Of a stretch of 64,000 nt of DNA, positions 45,805 to 54,562 are shown in pieces. This DNA is from Thalassolituus hydrocarboniclasticus. GTDB lineage: Bacteria > Pseudomonadota > Gammaproteobacteria > Pseudomonadales > Oceanobacteraceae. The notes under the pieces were generated by a model. That model was not told the DNA's origin. It did no database searches and worked only from the letters and a program-made list of their open reading frames with translations. A program made the position numbers and the translations under genes. The DNA is taken from the NCBI RefSeq assembly GCF_025345565.1, contig NZ_CP054475.1:2200448-2264447 (forward strand). Reading direction: 5' to 3'. Each line of letters starts with the position of its first letter. Within the stretch, counting starts at the first letter, position 1.

Positions 45805-46299
45805 ATGAGAAAAGACAGCCGCCTGTCACGCATGCTGCACGTACTGGTTCATATGCATTACCAGACCGCTCCGCTGACATCGGACCAGATTGCGCAGATG
45901 CTGCACACCAACCCGGTGGTGGTAAGGCGCACCATGGCGATTCTGAAAGCCGCGGGCTATGTAAGCTCGGGCAAAGGCCACGGCGGTGGCTGGCAACTGG
46001 CCACACCGCTGGCTGACATTACGCTGCAGGATATTCACCGCGCACTGAAAGAAAGCTCGTTATTTACCATCGGTCTGACCGATGAACACACCGCCTGCCC
46101 GATAGAACAGGCGGTAAACGGCGCGATTACCGATGTATTGCAGGAAGCCGAAGCGCTGGTACTGGAGCGCTTCAGCCAGGTGACACTGGATCAGCTGGCC
46201 GTGGGATATTCGCCCGACGGCCGCTTGCCCTCAGCTACTGACAAAGCTACTGACAAAGCCACCGACACAGCTGCCGACAAAACAGCCAATCCAGAGTGA
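45805..46299 (+). CDS. Rrf2-family transcriptional regulator
   Basis: A 164-aa protein with the Rrf2 winged HTH (LTSDQIAQMLHTNPVVVRRTMAILKAAGYVSSGKGHGGGWQLA). Only one cysteine is visible, in TACPIEQAVN, so a three-Cys Fe-S cluster is not possible; it may sense redox through this one thiol. The C-terminus ends in a 12-bp DNA repeat (46234-46281) encoding ATDK units. Start at 45805 (MRKDSRLSRML) as in relatives. Divergent partner of the TrxR-like gene. Confidence 0.9.
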   Translation: MRKDSRLSRMLHVLVHMHYQTAPLTSDQIAQMLHTNPVVVRRTMAILKAAGYVSSGKGHGGGWQLATPLADITLQDIHRALKESSLFTIGLTDEHTACPIEQAVNGAITDVLQEAEALVLERFSQVTLDQLAVGYSPDGRLPSATDKATDKATDTAADKTANPE

Positions 46300-46314
46300 C
46301 AGAAACAGCAAAAC

Positions 46315-47148
46315 TTAAGCGGCCTTAGCCGGTAGTTTTGCCCAGACCTTACCGCGGTGTTCGGCGTAGATATCACGTACCCACTGCAGCGCCGCACTGT
46401 CAGCCCATTGCTGAGCCGGGCCAGCCATTTTTTCGCGGAATTCTGCTTCGCCGTAAATCGGATGTTCAGGCGGACAGGCCAGCGGTGCCAGAATAGAAGC
46501 TGCGGCAATATCGGCAAACGAAAATGCATCGCCCACCAGATAACGGCATTTCTTTTCCTGCTGCCCTTTTTCTTGCTTCCCTTTTTCCTGTTCCCATTGC
46601 TCCAGCTGCTGCAAGCGCTGCTCCAGCCAGCGGATTTCAGCATCAATCAACTGCTCTGCCTGCGTCACCGCACGCGGATAAATACGCAATTTAATTCTGA
46701 AGGCCGGTTTAATCAGTGGGTACGCCAGCGTAATAAAGCGCCGCTCCCAGGGTTTTGCAAACTGCGTCCAGATGGTGCGGATTAAGGCATCATGGGCAAA
46801 ACCCGGCAGATATAAATAACGCGCAATGGGCTTACCAATGGCATCAAAACGCTGCTGAATGGCCAGTATTTCCTGCTGTTTTTCGCTGGGCATACTGTCC
46901 AGAGGGCTGTGATGCCCGACCAGCCAGTTAACAATGCGTGGGCTGTCCTGAACGCAGGTTTTACCGCTTTGCAGTAACGGCACCGTGGTCTGCGCGCGCC
47001 GACCTTTAAGCCACATCAGCACAGTATGCAACGCCGGCGTCAGCGCAATTTCCTGATAGGGAATCTCTTCATAATCAAGCAGCCAGCGGATTTTCTCACT
47101 GTAGTGCGACATATTAATGGTGAATAACGTCAGTGCCCTGTTTGCCAT
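46315..47148 (-). CDS. Glutathione S-transferase-like protein
   Basis: A 277-aa GST. N-domain: LFTINMSHYSEKIRWLLDYEEIPYQEIAL with Ser in MSHYS and the QTTVPLLQSG cis-Pro region; C-domain ends in YLVGDAFSFADIAAASILAPL. A short Lys/Glu/Gln repeat (QEKGKQEKGQQEKK, about residues 187-200) is inserted in the helical domain. GGAGTGG lies before the ATG. Convergent with Rrf2 (15-bp gap). Confidence 0.9.
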   Translation of the reverse strand: MANRALTLFTINMSHYSEKIRWLLDYEEIPYQEIALTPALHTVLMWLKGRRAQTTVPLLQSGKTCVQDSPRIVNWLVGHHSPLDSMPSEKQQEILAIQQRFDAIGKPIARYLYLPGFAHDALIRTIWTQFAKPWERRFITLAYPLIKPAFRIKLRIYPRAVTQAEQLIDAEIRWLEQRLQQLEQWEQEKGKQEKGQQEKKCRYLVGDAFSFADIAAASILAPLACPPEHPIYGEAEFREKMAGPAQQWADSAALQWVRDIYAEHRGKVWAKLPAKAA

Positions 47149-47305
47149 ACAACCACTCCGGCAGAAAAGCGCCTATTGTGCGTACGCACAACCGCCGGAG
47201 TAAGGTTCAAAGCAGAGAGAATAAAGGCCGGAAAACCCCTGTCGGTGGCGTAGTTAGCAAAAAACTGAAGGCTGACAGGCAATACACTGCCAACAACAAG
47301 AGGTT

Positions 47306-47338
47306 AAAAAAAAGCGCAGCCAAATGGCTGCGCTTTTT
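47306..47338. terminator. Bidirectional rho-independent terminator
   Basis: GCGCAGCC/GGCTGCGC stem with an AAAT loop, flanked by an A8 run and a T5 run. On the minus strand it ends the DUF3127 gene. Confidence 0.92.
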
Positions 47339-47369
47339 CAGATTCGTTTATTCAGCGGAAGGCCGATAC

Positions 47370-47759
47370 TCAGAACGGCACATCATCATCGTAGTTTGGC
47401 ATGGTCTGCGCGAACTGATCATAATCGCCGCCAGCCGACGGAGCAGAACCTTCAGCACCGGCACGCTCAATACGCCAGGCCTGCAGGCTGGTAAAGCATT
47501 TTTCCGGGTTACCCGGCTTGGCCCACAGACGACCGGACAGATTAAAATGCACCACCACCTCTTCGCCAACGCGGTAAGCATCCATCAGCGCACACTTATC
47601 TTTCAGAAGCTCCAGCGCGACGTAATTAGGGTACTCCGGCTTCTCGCCATCGCCGGTCAGCTTGATCACAAACTCACGTTTGGTAAAACCATTGGCACCG
47701 TAAGAACGGGTTTCGTCGATGGAATGGATGATTCCCTGAGCTTCGAAGTTTTTGGACAT
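47370..47759 (-). CDS. DUF3127-like OB-fold protein with SSB-like tail
   Basis: A 129-aa protein resembling DUF3127: FEAQGIIHSIDETRSYGANGFTKREFVIKL then VGEEVVVHFNLSGRLWAK. The C-terminus NYDDDVPF closely mimics the acidic DDDIPF tip that SSB uses to recruit repair and replication proteins, joined by a Gly/Ser linker. It likely binds single strands or partners of SSB. ATG at 47759 has AAGGAAGGT upstream. It lies at the edge of the restriction island. Confidence 0.82.
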   Translation of the reverse strand: MSKNFEAQGIIHSIDETRSYGANGFTKREFVIKLTGDGEKPEYPNYVALELLKDKCALMDAYRVGEEVVVHFNLSGRLWAKPGNPEKCFTSLQAWRIERAGAEGSAPSAGGDYDQFAQTMPNYDDDVPF

Positions 47760-47822
47760 GTTACCTTCCTTAATCAATTTGACGCCCATTGTAGGGATGC
47801 CGGCAAGCGGTAACAACCTGTC

Positions 47823-48116
47823 TTAATTCAGACGTTCCAACAGCTCCAGCATCGCCCTATCCGGCCAGATCATGCCCTTGCCTTTGATATTACGCGGCGT
47901 ATCCGACAGCCAGGCACCAACGCTGCAGCCTGAAAACTCGGCAAATGAGGCTTCATACGGGGTTACCACTCCATAAACATGAAATCGTTCAGTGGGAGTA
48001 AATATTGTTGAAAACTCAAACTTCACCCCTTCACTGTCTTGTCTGGTCACATCAGTTCGGGCATCGGAGTAACAAAGCTTATGCCCTGAACTTCTTAAAA
48101 TTCTCTGCCTGTTCAA
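47823..48116 (-). CDS. Small unrecognised ORF after hsdR (possible gene remnant)
   Basis: A 97-codon frame that begins inside the hsdR 3' end (38-nt overlap) with a TTG and has no good ribosome-binding site. Its translation (FEFSTIFTPTERFHVYGVVTP, ELLERLN at the end) has a plausible protein composition but I recognise no family. Could be a truncated gene left at the island border. Confidence 0.3.
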   Translation of the reverse strand: MNRQRILRSSGHKLCYSDARTDVTRQDSEGVKFEFSTIFTPTERFHVYGVVTPYEASFAEFSGCSVGAWLSDTPRNIKGKGMIWPDRAMLELLERLN

Positions 48117-51100
48117 AAATCTCTTTATACACTTCGTCTTTATCCACCGGCGGGTAGCCGTGTTTGGCTAACAGCAGGATCAGCCCGACTTTCAGTTCTG
48201 CTTTAATGTCTTCGCGCTGGTCCCAGTCGGTAAACTGAGCTTTGTCGTCTACCAGTTCTTTTACTGCTTTGGCGAGGGTCAGCAGCTTGTCTTCGGGGTA
48301 GGTAAAGTCATATTTTCGGGCAAGCTTGAGCAAGATGTCATAGAAAGCTTTTTCTTCCAGGTCGATGCCAAGATCAGCGAAAGATTCTTTCTCTTTCTTC
48401 AGCGCCTGCAGCAGGTCGACCAGCTCTTCAGAGAAATCTTCCAGTACATCGCTGACCAATATGCTGTCTTCGTTTCGCTCGTTGTAGTTTTCCACCAGTT
48501 TGCGGAATTTCTCGCTGAAGTTCATACCCTGAGTTTTGTTGACCTTTTTAAAGTCTTCAATGGCACGGGCGAGCAACTGCTGCAGCAGTTTGATGCGGGT
48601 ATTGGGCAGTTTGATTTTTTCGATCTTGGCAAGATAGTCATCATCGAAAATATCGACTTCCTTTCCCTGATCCTCGCCCAGCTTGAATATCTCTTCTACG
48701 CCGTCGGCTTTCAGTGCTTCTGCGATCATCTCGCGCACCCGGGCATTCATCTGGGCAGTATCCGGCGCATGACCTTTGGTGAGTTTAAATACGATGGAAC
48801 GCACAGCCAGATAGAAGTGAATCCGATCGCGTTCATCCTGAGTAATGGATTCGGAGCCACTGCAGATATCGAAAGCGGCTTTTAAACGTTTTACCAGCGC
48901 CATAAAACGCTTTTCGATCTTGTCGGTAATTTGCACAAACTCCGCCGCCATATTCAGGCAGTTAAGCTGCTCCAGCGGAGTTCCGTTAAAGTAGGGTTTG
49001 GTATCGAATTTGTGGAAGATTTTACCCAGTAAATCGAGGTGATCTTTCACCACAATCACCGACTGAGCAATTTCTTCAAAATTCTGCTGGTCGGCTTTGT
49101 TGTAGTGTGCCAGCGCCATATTCATCTGTTTTTTGATGCCGATGTAATCCACTACCAGACCTTTTTCTTTGCCTTCAAACTTGCGGTTTACCCTCGAGAT
49201 GGTCTGGATCAGGTTATGGCGCTGAATCGGTTTATCGACATAAATGGTATCGAGGAAGGGTACATCAAAGCCGGTGAGCCACATATCCACCACAATGGCG
49301 ATTTTAAAGTTGGATTTGGCATTCTTAAACTGACGGTCCAGTTCTTTACGGTATTCTTTGGTGCCGAGCATCTCATAGAGCTCTTTTGGGTCATCTTTAC
49401 CGCGGGTCATGATCATCTTGATCCGTTCCATCGGCTTGATCTCTTTGCGTTCCTGCTCACTCAGTTCGCTGCCTTCTTCAGCAATCAGAACCTCATTCCA
49501 CTGCGGGCGCAGCGCGATTACTTCCTGCCAGAAGCGGTAAGCAATCTCGCGACTGCTGCACACAAACATGGCTTTGCCCTTCAGAGTTGCCGCTTCTTCG
49601 ATACGTTTTTCATAATGCTCTACAAAATCCTTCGCCAGAGCTTTAATGCGGTCCGGGTCACCCAGTATCGTGTTCATATTGGCCGTGGCTTTTTTACTCT
49701 CTTCAATCTGGTAGTCGCTGCTGCCCTGCTCGGCGCATTCGCTGTAGTAGTTTTCTATCTCCTGCAGCTTGTCGTTATCCAGCACCACCTTGGCTGCACG
49801 ACCTTCATAGACGATACGCACCGTGATTTCATCTTTGACCGACTCGGTCATGGTGTAGCTATCGACGACTTCACCAAACACGTCCAGCGTGGCGTCGATC
49901 GGCGTGCCGGTAAAGCCCACAAAGGTGGCGTTAGGCAACGAGTCGTGCAGATATTTAGCAAAGCCAAACGTTTTTCTGACAGTGCCTTTCTTCTGGTCAA
50001 CAACAACCTTTTGCTCCAGATTAACCTGGCTTCGATGCGCTTCATCAGAAATACAGATCACGTTGCTGCGGTCGGTCAGCAACTCGGTATCTTCGGTGAA
50101 CTTATGAATCGTGGTCAGGAACACCCCGCCACTGTTGCGGCCTTTTAACAGCTCGCGCAAGTGCGTACGGCTTTCGACACTGATGACATGCTGATCGCCG
50201 ATATAACCCTTAGCACCGGTAAACTGGCCCGAGAGCTGATCATCCAGGTCGGTACGGTCAGTAATCAGCACAATGGTCGGGCTTTCAAACTCGACGCTTT
50301 TCATCAGCAGCCGGGTTAAAAACATCATGGTGTAGCTTTTACCGCAACCGGTAGCCCCAAAGTAGGTGCCGCCTTTACCGTCACCCTCGGGTTTACGGTG
50401 GCGCAGAATATTCTGGTACAGCTTATTGGCCGCATAAAACTGCGGATAACGGCAGACGATTTTTTCCTGCCGTTTTGAAGTGTCCGGGAAGTAAATAAAG
50501 TGGCGGATTACCTCGCGCAGGCGGGTGTGATCAAACAGTCCCTCTATCATGGTATGCAGGGCGTTAATGCCGTCCTGGCCAATGGTTTCGTTACCATTGA
50601 CCTTGCGCCAGGTGTAGAAAAACTCATACGGGGCAAACAGTGAACCCATACGCGTGTTCACGCCATCGCTGATCACACACAGAGCGTTGTACTTCATCAG
50701 TTCGGGAATATCACGGGCATAACGGGTGGTTAACTGCAGGTATGCATCATGAATGGTGGCTTGCTGGCGAATAGCACTTTTAAATTCGAAAACAACCAGC
50801 GGCAGACCGTTGATATACAGAATTGCATCGGGAATGCGCTTTTCTTTACCTTCAATCTCAAGCTGATTTACCACCTTGTAGATATTGCCGTCACCATAAC
50901 CGGCAGCAGAATCTGCAACCGCTGCCAGTTCACAATCACGTTCGCCTGTCTGCAAGAAGCGCTGCTCCGGTAAGCCGGTGGCGCCTTCCGCCGCCGACGC
51001 GCAGCCGGTAGGTGGAGGGTCAATCAACTGCACATAGAGGTCTTTCTTGCTGCGGTCTTCGCGCTTCAGTAAAAAGCCATCCGCCACCAGCTTATGAATG

Positions 51101-51345
51101 CTGCGGTTCGAGTCGTACAGGTCAGCTGCGGGCAGGCGATCAAGGCGGCTAATCACAGAAACGATTTCGGCCTCGGTAATGCCGTCGGCCTGATAGCGTT
51201 TGTTCAGGTAGGCACGCAGATCCTCTTTGATCAGCACCTCATGCGGGGCGCGGTCGAGGGTATTTCCAGCAACGTGCGCATACCCCTGCTGCCCTAATAA
51301 CTCGATGATGGCTTGTTCTAATGCGGCTTCGTTGAAGTTGCTCAA
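48079..51345 (-). CDS. hsdR: Type I restriction enzyme, HsdR motor/nuclease subunit
   Basis: A 1088-aa HsdR. The N-terminal nuclease shows the PD-(D/E)xK pattern (RIPDAILYINGLPLVVFEFKSA). The SF2 translocase follows: Walker A GATGCGKSYTM, ITDRTDLDDQL, SDEAHRSQ, GFTGTPI, and VDMWLTGFDVPFLDTIYVDKP, ISRVNR. A Gly/Ala/Pro-rich segment (about residues 110-155) before the nuclease looks like a variable linker. The start overlaps the glycosyltransferase stop by 4 nt, so its translation depends on the upstream cassette, not on hsdS. Confidence 0.97.
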   Translation of the reverse strand: MSNFNEAALEQAIIELLGQQGYAHVAGNTLDRAPHEVLIKEDLRAYLNKRYQADGITEAEIVSVISRLDRLPAADLYDSNRSIHKLVADGFLLKREDRSKKDLYVQLIDPPPTGCASAAEGATGLPEQRFLQTGERDCELAAVADSAAGYGDGNIYKVVNQLEIEGKEKRIPDAILYINGLPLVVFEFKSAIRQQATIHDAYLQLTTRYARDIPELMKYNALCVISDGVNTRMGSLFAPYEFFYTWRKVNGNETIGQDGINALHTMIEGLFDHTRLREVIRHFIYFPDTSKRQEKIVCRYPQFYAANKLYQNILRHRKPEGDGKGGTYFGATGCGKSYTMMFLTRLLMKSVEFESPTIVLITDRTDLDDQLSGQFTGAKGYIGDQHVISVESRTHLRELLKGRNSGGVFLTTIHKFTEDTELLTDRSNVICISDEAHRSQVNLEQKVVVDQKKGTVRKTFGFAKYLHDSLPNATFVGFTGTPIDATLDVFGEVVDSYTMTESVKDEITVRIVYEGRAAKVVLDNDKLQEIENYYSECAEQGSSDYQIEESKKATANMNTILGDPDRIKALAKDFVEHYEKRIEEAATLKGKAMFVCSSREIAYRFWQEVIALRPQWNEVLIAEEGSELSEQERKEIKPMERIKMIMTRGKDDPKELYEMLGTKEYRKELDRQFKNAKSNFKIAIVVDMWLTGFDVPFLDTIYVDKPIQRHNLIQTISRVNRKFEGKEKGLVVDYIGIKKQMNMALAHYNKADQQNFEEIAQSVIVVKDHLDLLGKIFHKFDTKPYFNGTPLEQLNCLNMAAEFVQITDKIEKRFMALVKRLKAAFDICSGSESITQDERDRIHFYLAVRSIVFKLTKGHAPDTAQMNARVREMIAEALKADGVEEIFKLGEDQGKEVDIFDDDYLAKIEKIKLPNTRIKLLQQLLARAIEDFKKVNKTQGMNFSEKFRKLVENYNERNEDSILVSDVLEDFSEELVDLLQALKKEKESFADLGIDLEEKAFYDILLKLARKYDFTYPEDKLLTLAKAVKELVDDKAQFTDWDQREDIKAELKVGLILLLAKHGYPPVDKDEVYKEIFEQAENFKKFRA

Positions 51346-53834
51346 GTTCCAGTCCCTGTAAAGCTTTTATCCTGCAATCTCATCAAGTCATCGTTTACGC
51401 ACAGCTGCGACAAAGCCCCAGCCTGGTTACACAGGCGCCACACCTGTGGTGACTGATGGTTGAAAATCCCATAGATTCTGACAACTTGCTCAAAAACGTC
51501 AAATGATTCGATGAACTTCCTGATCTCGCCTACCTGACTGGAGAATTTCTCGGTCAGATGTTCGCTTCTGAATTGTGCCATATCCAACCGAGCGCGCCTG
51601 ATCTGGCCAGCAACCACCGGATCTGAACCCTCATGCGATAAATGTGAGCAAACAAGCAAATCTTCAATCAGCATAACCAACTGCTCAGCCCGCAAATTAT
51701 TCACACGCATCGACACGAGATATTGTTCCACAAGCCCAGAGAAACTGGCTCTCAAACCATCCTCAGCAATGTCAGGGTTACGGCAGAACTCCCTGAACAC
51801 CCGGTAGAAGCACAAACCGATAATATCGTTTGCCAGCTTCATTGCACTCATGTCACAAGGCTTGTTCTGCTGACGCCGGTGATGACGCAAAGGCAGCGAT
51901 ACCAGCTCAACAGACTTGCCTGCTATTTCTGTCATATAAATCGCAGATATAAAATCACTGCGCCGGGAGTGACCTCCACTGCCCGTTATCGACATAAGTG
52001 GCGCAAGATTCGGCACATCGACCAACAGACCAAGATTCCGGTACAGAGCGATGCCGCCTCTGCGGAACGATGGTTGACCATTTAGCTCTGCCCACTGCTG
52101 ATGAGTTGCCAGCAGCGGTCGCGTGATATTGGCTTCGTTGTTCAGGTGCGCAATATCTGCCAGAAGATCACCAAGGGAAACAGCATGCCCAGGTGTATTG
52201 GCGTTTTGCCAGAGCACCGGAGATTCAAGATGATCACTGCGGGAGGAAGACAGGTCGTAGTAATAATCATCACGGGTGCTCAGCACAGAAAGCTGATAAC
52301 AATGACTATTTCCCGTCGAGCCAGCAGCATTGCAACCGAGAAACTCATGCAATGAATAATAGGTGTCGAGTAGCTGCGTACGTATTGAGCTATAAAAAGG
52401 CAATGCAGGTGCATCAGAGTAAGCAGACACCAGCATGTCAGCCGTTGATTCGCGGCCTAACTTCGCAATCTTGCCAAGAAAATCCAGTTTTTGGGTAATC
52501 AGCTGACCATCCTGCAAGGCCAGCGTCTCAAACAGAAGGTCATCATCCAGAATTAAAACGTATTCGGGGCCATCTTCACGCTGAGTCATTTCCCAGCAGA
52601 AAAACTGCAGCAGTGTTCTGGAGTGCGCTATCGACTTTTTATGTAGTTCTTCACTGGCATAGATATCCCGGTAAGGAAAACGGAAACGACTCTGCCTCTG
52701 CTCCTGCAAGGTAATAACGCGAGTACAAAACAAATCACAAGTAAGCTCACTCACAGCCTGCTGGATTTCGTCCTCATTAACGCCATTAGTAAGCACCACA
52801 TAATGACAATAACCAGAAAACTGAGGCTCAGCATTAATCTGCGCCGTCAGAGATAACATCTGCTCCCGAACGTTACGCGCACAGGATGATGTCACACCGA
52901 TCAGCAGCCGGACCGGAGCCTCATTACGAAAAGAGCGCCACTGAATATCCATACAAGGCTCTCTGCTTTCCGGCTCGTATAGATAGCCAAACAACCGCGA
53001 CGCCCGCTTCAGCGACTGTTCGAATACCTGAGCGCTCATACGCGCTGAATACTTACTGTAAAACCGGTCTAACCCCTGCCGTTTGCTCGCAGAACATAAG
53101 GTAACGCGATCACGACCATCCGTATGATGGCACCAGAGAGGCTGCGGATTAACCACAACCGCCAGATCGCGTAACTCACAGCACTCCAATACCCGTATGG
53201 CCAGATCTCTGTCCAGAGTACTGCGCATGGACTCATCAAACCCACCCGCCTGCCAGAACACCGTCATATCAATAAAGGTATTGCTTCCCTGCCAACCCGG
53301 ATTACCAATAAGAAAGCTATCGATCGTTAAATCATCTGCGCTCACACGGGTCAGCTCAGCCTTATCAACCGTTTTACGGTGAAAGCTGGTCACGACAGCC
53401 GCAGCTGGCTCTTTACTCTGCTGGCTCAGCCGATAACAGGCCGACAGGTACGATGGATACCACTCATCATCGTCATCCAGAATCGCCAGATACTTCGCAG
53501 AAGATCCATTATGCGCCCGGAACGCCGCCTCAGCCCCTGTATTCCAGGCACCCGAGCCGGAGTGCCCCTGTGTACGGTGATTACGGATCACCCGAACACG
53601 AAACCAATCATCCGGAATCCCCTGCGGAAACATTTCCGCGAAATAAACCTCACGTACCTTCTCAGCACCGCGTACGATCGCTTCATATTCACGCTCGCAG
53701 TTATCGTCATCAACGATGTAAATACATTCAGGATTTACCGCCTGCTGTCCGAACACTGACGGCAGCGCACGTTCCAGAAGCAGACGCGTGCGGCGCTTCG
53801 AAGTCGCAATAATGACAACCACCGGAATATTCAT
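51342..53834 (-). CDS. Large protein with two GT-A glycosyltransferase-like domains
   Basis: An 830-aa protein. N-terminal GT2-like domain: VVVIIATSKRR start, SGSGAWNTGAEAAF and the DxD-type acidic run LAILDDDDEW at 120-125. A second GT-A-like half begins near residue 310 (VRLLIGVTSSCARNVREQML) with YVLILDDDLLFE near residue 450. A C-terminal part of 200+ residues is unassigned. No TM segments. It would transfer sugars from nucleotide sugars to an unknown acceptor. Starts 4 nt inside the preceding gene and overlaps hsdR by 4 nt. A role outside the restriction complex is inferred. Confidence 0.78.
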   Translation of the reverse strand: MNIPVVVIIATSKRRTRLLLERALPSVFGQQAVNPECIYIVDDDNCEREYEAIVRGAEKVREVYFAEMFPQGIPDDWFRVRVIRNHRTQGHSGSGAWNTGAEAAFRAHNGSSAKYLAILDDDDEWYPSYLSACYRLSQQSKEPAAAVVTSFHRKTVDKAELTRVSADDLTIDSFLIGNPGWQGSNTFIDMTVFWQAGGFDESMRSTLDRDLAIRVLECCELRDLAVVVNPQPLWCHHTDGRDRVTLCSASKRQGLDRFYSKYSARMSAQVFEQSLKRASRLFGYLYEPESREPCMDIQWRSFRNEAPVRLLIGVTSSCARNVREQMLSLTAQINAEPQFSGYCHYVVLTNGVNEDEIQQAVSELTCDLFCTRVITLQEQRQSRFRFPYRDIYASEELHKKSIAHSRTLLQFFCWEMTQREDGPEYVLILDDDLLFETLALQDGQLITQKLDFLGKIAKLGRESTADMLVSAYSDAPALPFYSSIRTQLLDTYYSLHEFLGCNAAGSTGNSHCYQLSVLSTRDDYYYDLSSSRSDHLESPVLWQNANTPGHAVSLGDLLADIAHLNNEANITRPLLATHQQWAELNGQPSFRRGGIALYRNLGLLVDVPNLAPLMSITGSGGHSRRSDFISAIYMTEIAGKSVELVSLPLRHHRRQQNKPCDMSAMKLANDIIGLCFYRVFREFCRNPDIAEDGLRASFSGLVEQYLVSMRVNNLRAEQLVMLIEDLLVCSHLSHEGSDPVVAGQIRRARLDMAQFRSEHLTEKFSSQVGEIRKFIESFDVFEQVVRIYGIFNHQSPQVWRLCNQAGALSQLCVNDDLMRLQDKSFTGTGT

Positions 53835-54562
53835 AACTGACGTCCTTGTAAAGCACCAATACACAAGGTTGGTTCAGCGACATTCACTGCAGATAACGTC
53901 AGACCAAAACGGGTCTCAAGGGCAGCAATCTGATCTTGCCATTCAGGTAAAGAGACCGTCACCACATCCTTGTCCGATTGAAAAATCCTGAGCCGGTCTC
54001 GTTTAAGAAAAACAAACGCATCGCCAAGCACCTGCGCACAACGGATACCATCGTCAAAGGGATATTCTGTCGAACCATCAAAGCGATTCTGAATCATCTG
54101 CTCAACCTGTTCTTCATCCATCAGCGCCAGCGGAATACGCACAGACAAACTGCAACGCCCTTCTTTTTGCTGATAAATATCCAGCCAGTCGCCGTTACGA
54201 TAAGAAGAAAACTCAATGCCATACGCCAAATAAGACGAGTCGCTATCAGCAGGAAATAAACGCACGCTCGGCCAGCCATTACCGACGTCGGCAAAATAGC
54301 GCTCACCGTCAATATCCAACACCAGCACCCGGTGGCAGTTCTGCCCATTGATAAACGCACTGTGTAGCCGGGCCTTAATTCCCTGCGCAGTCAAACGATC
54401 ACGGAAAGCCAGTACCTTATCGGAACAGGTGCCACCTGTTGGGGAATCAGCCCCACCGGCATGGCACAAGCCAAGATAAAACAGATTATGGAAAGGCACC
54501 ATTCTGCACTCATCCAGCATAAGTTGATGAACCCTATCCACCAGAGACGAATAGCCACTCAT
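53831..54562 (-). CDS. Arylamine N-acetyltransferase/transglutaminase-fold protein
   Basis: A 243-aa protein. The N-terminal half has the NAT pattern: MVPFHNLFYLGL, GGTCSDKVLAF (Cys46), NCHRVLVLDIDGERYFADVGNG (His77, Asp92), giving a Cys-His-Asp triad. NATs move acyl groups from CoA to amines; related transglutaminase-fold enzymes cut or form amides. The C-terminal half is divergent. Its stop overlaps the glycosyltransferase start and its start overlaps the ligase stop, each by 4 nt. Confidence 0.72.
   Translation of the reverse strand: MSGYSSLVDRVHQLMLDECRMVPFHNLFYLGLCHAGGADSPTGGTCSDKVLAFRDRLTAQGIKARLHSAFINGQNCHRVLVLDIDGERYFADVGNGWPSVRLFPADSDSSYLAYGIEFSSYRNGDWLDIYQQKEGRCSLSVRIPLALMDEEQVEQMIQNRFDGSTEYPFDDGIRCAQVLGDAFVFLKRDRLRIFQSDKDVVTVSLPEWQDQIAALETRFGLTLSAVNVAEPTLCIGALQGRQL

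Noticed and set aside
49039-50148. Plus-strand open frame of 369 codons opposite hsdR
   Set aside because: Shadow of the HsdR helicase region, Phe/His-rich with no ribosome-binding site or family resemblance.
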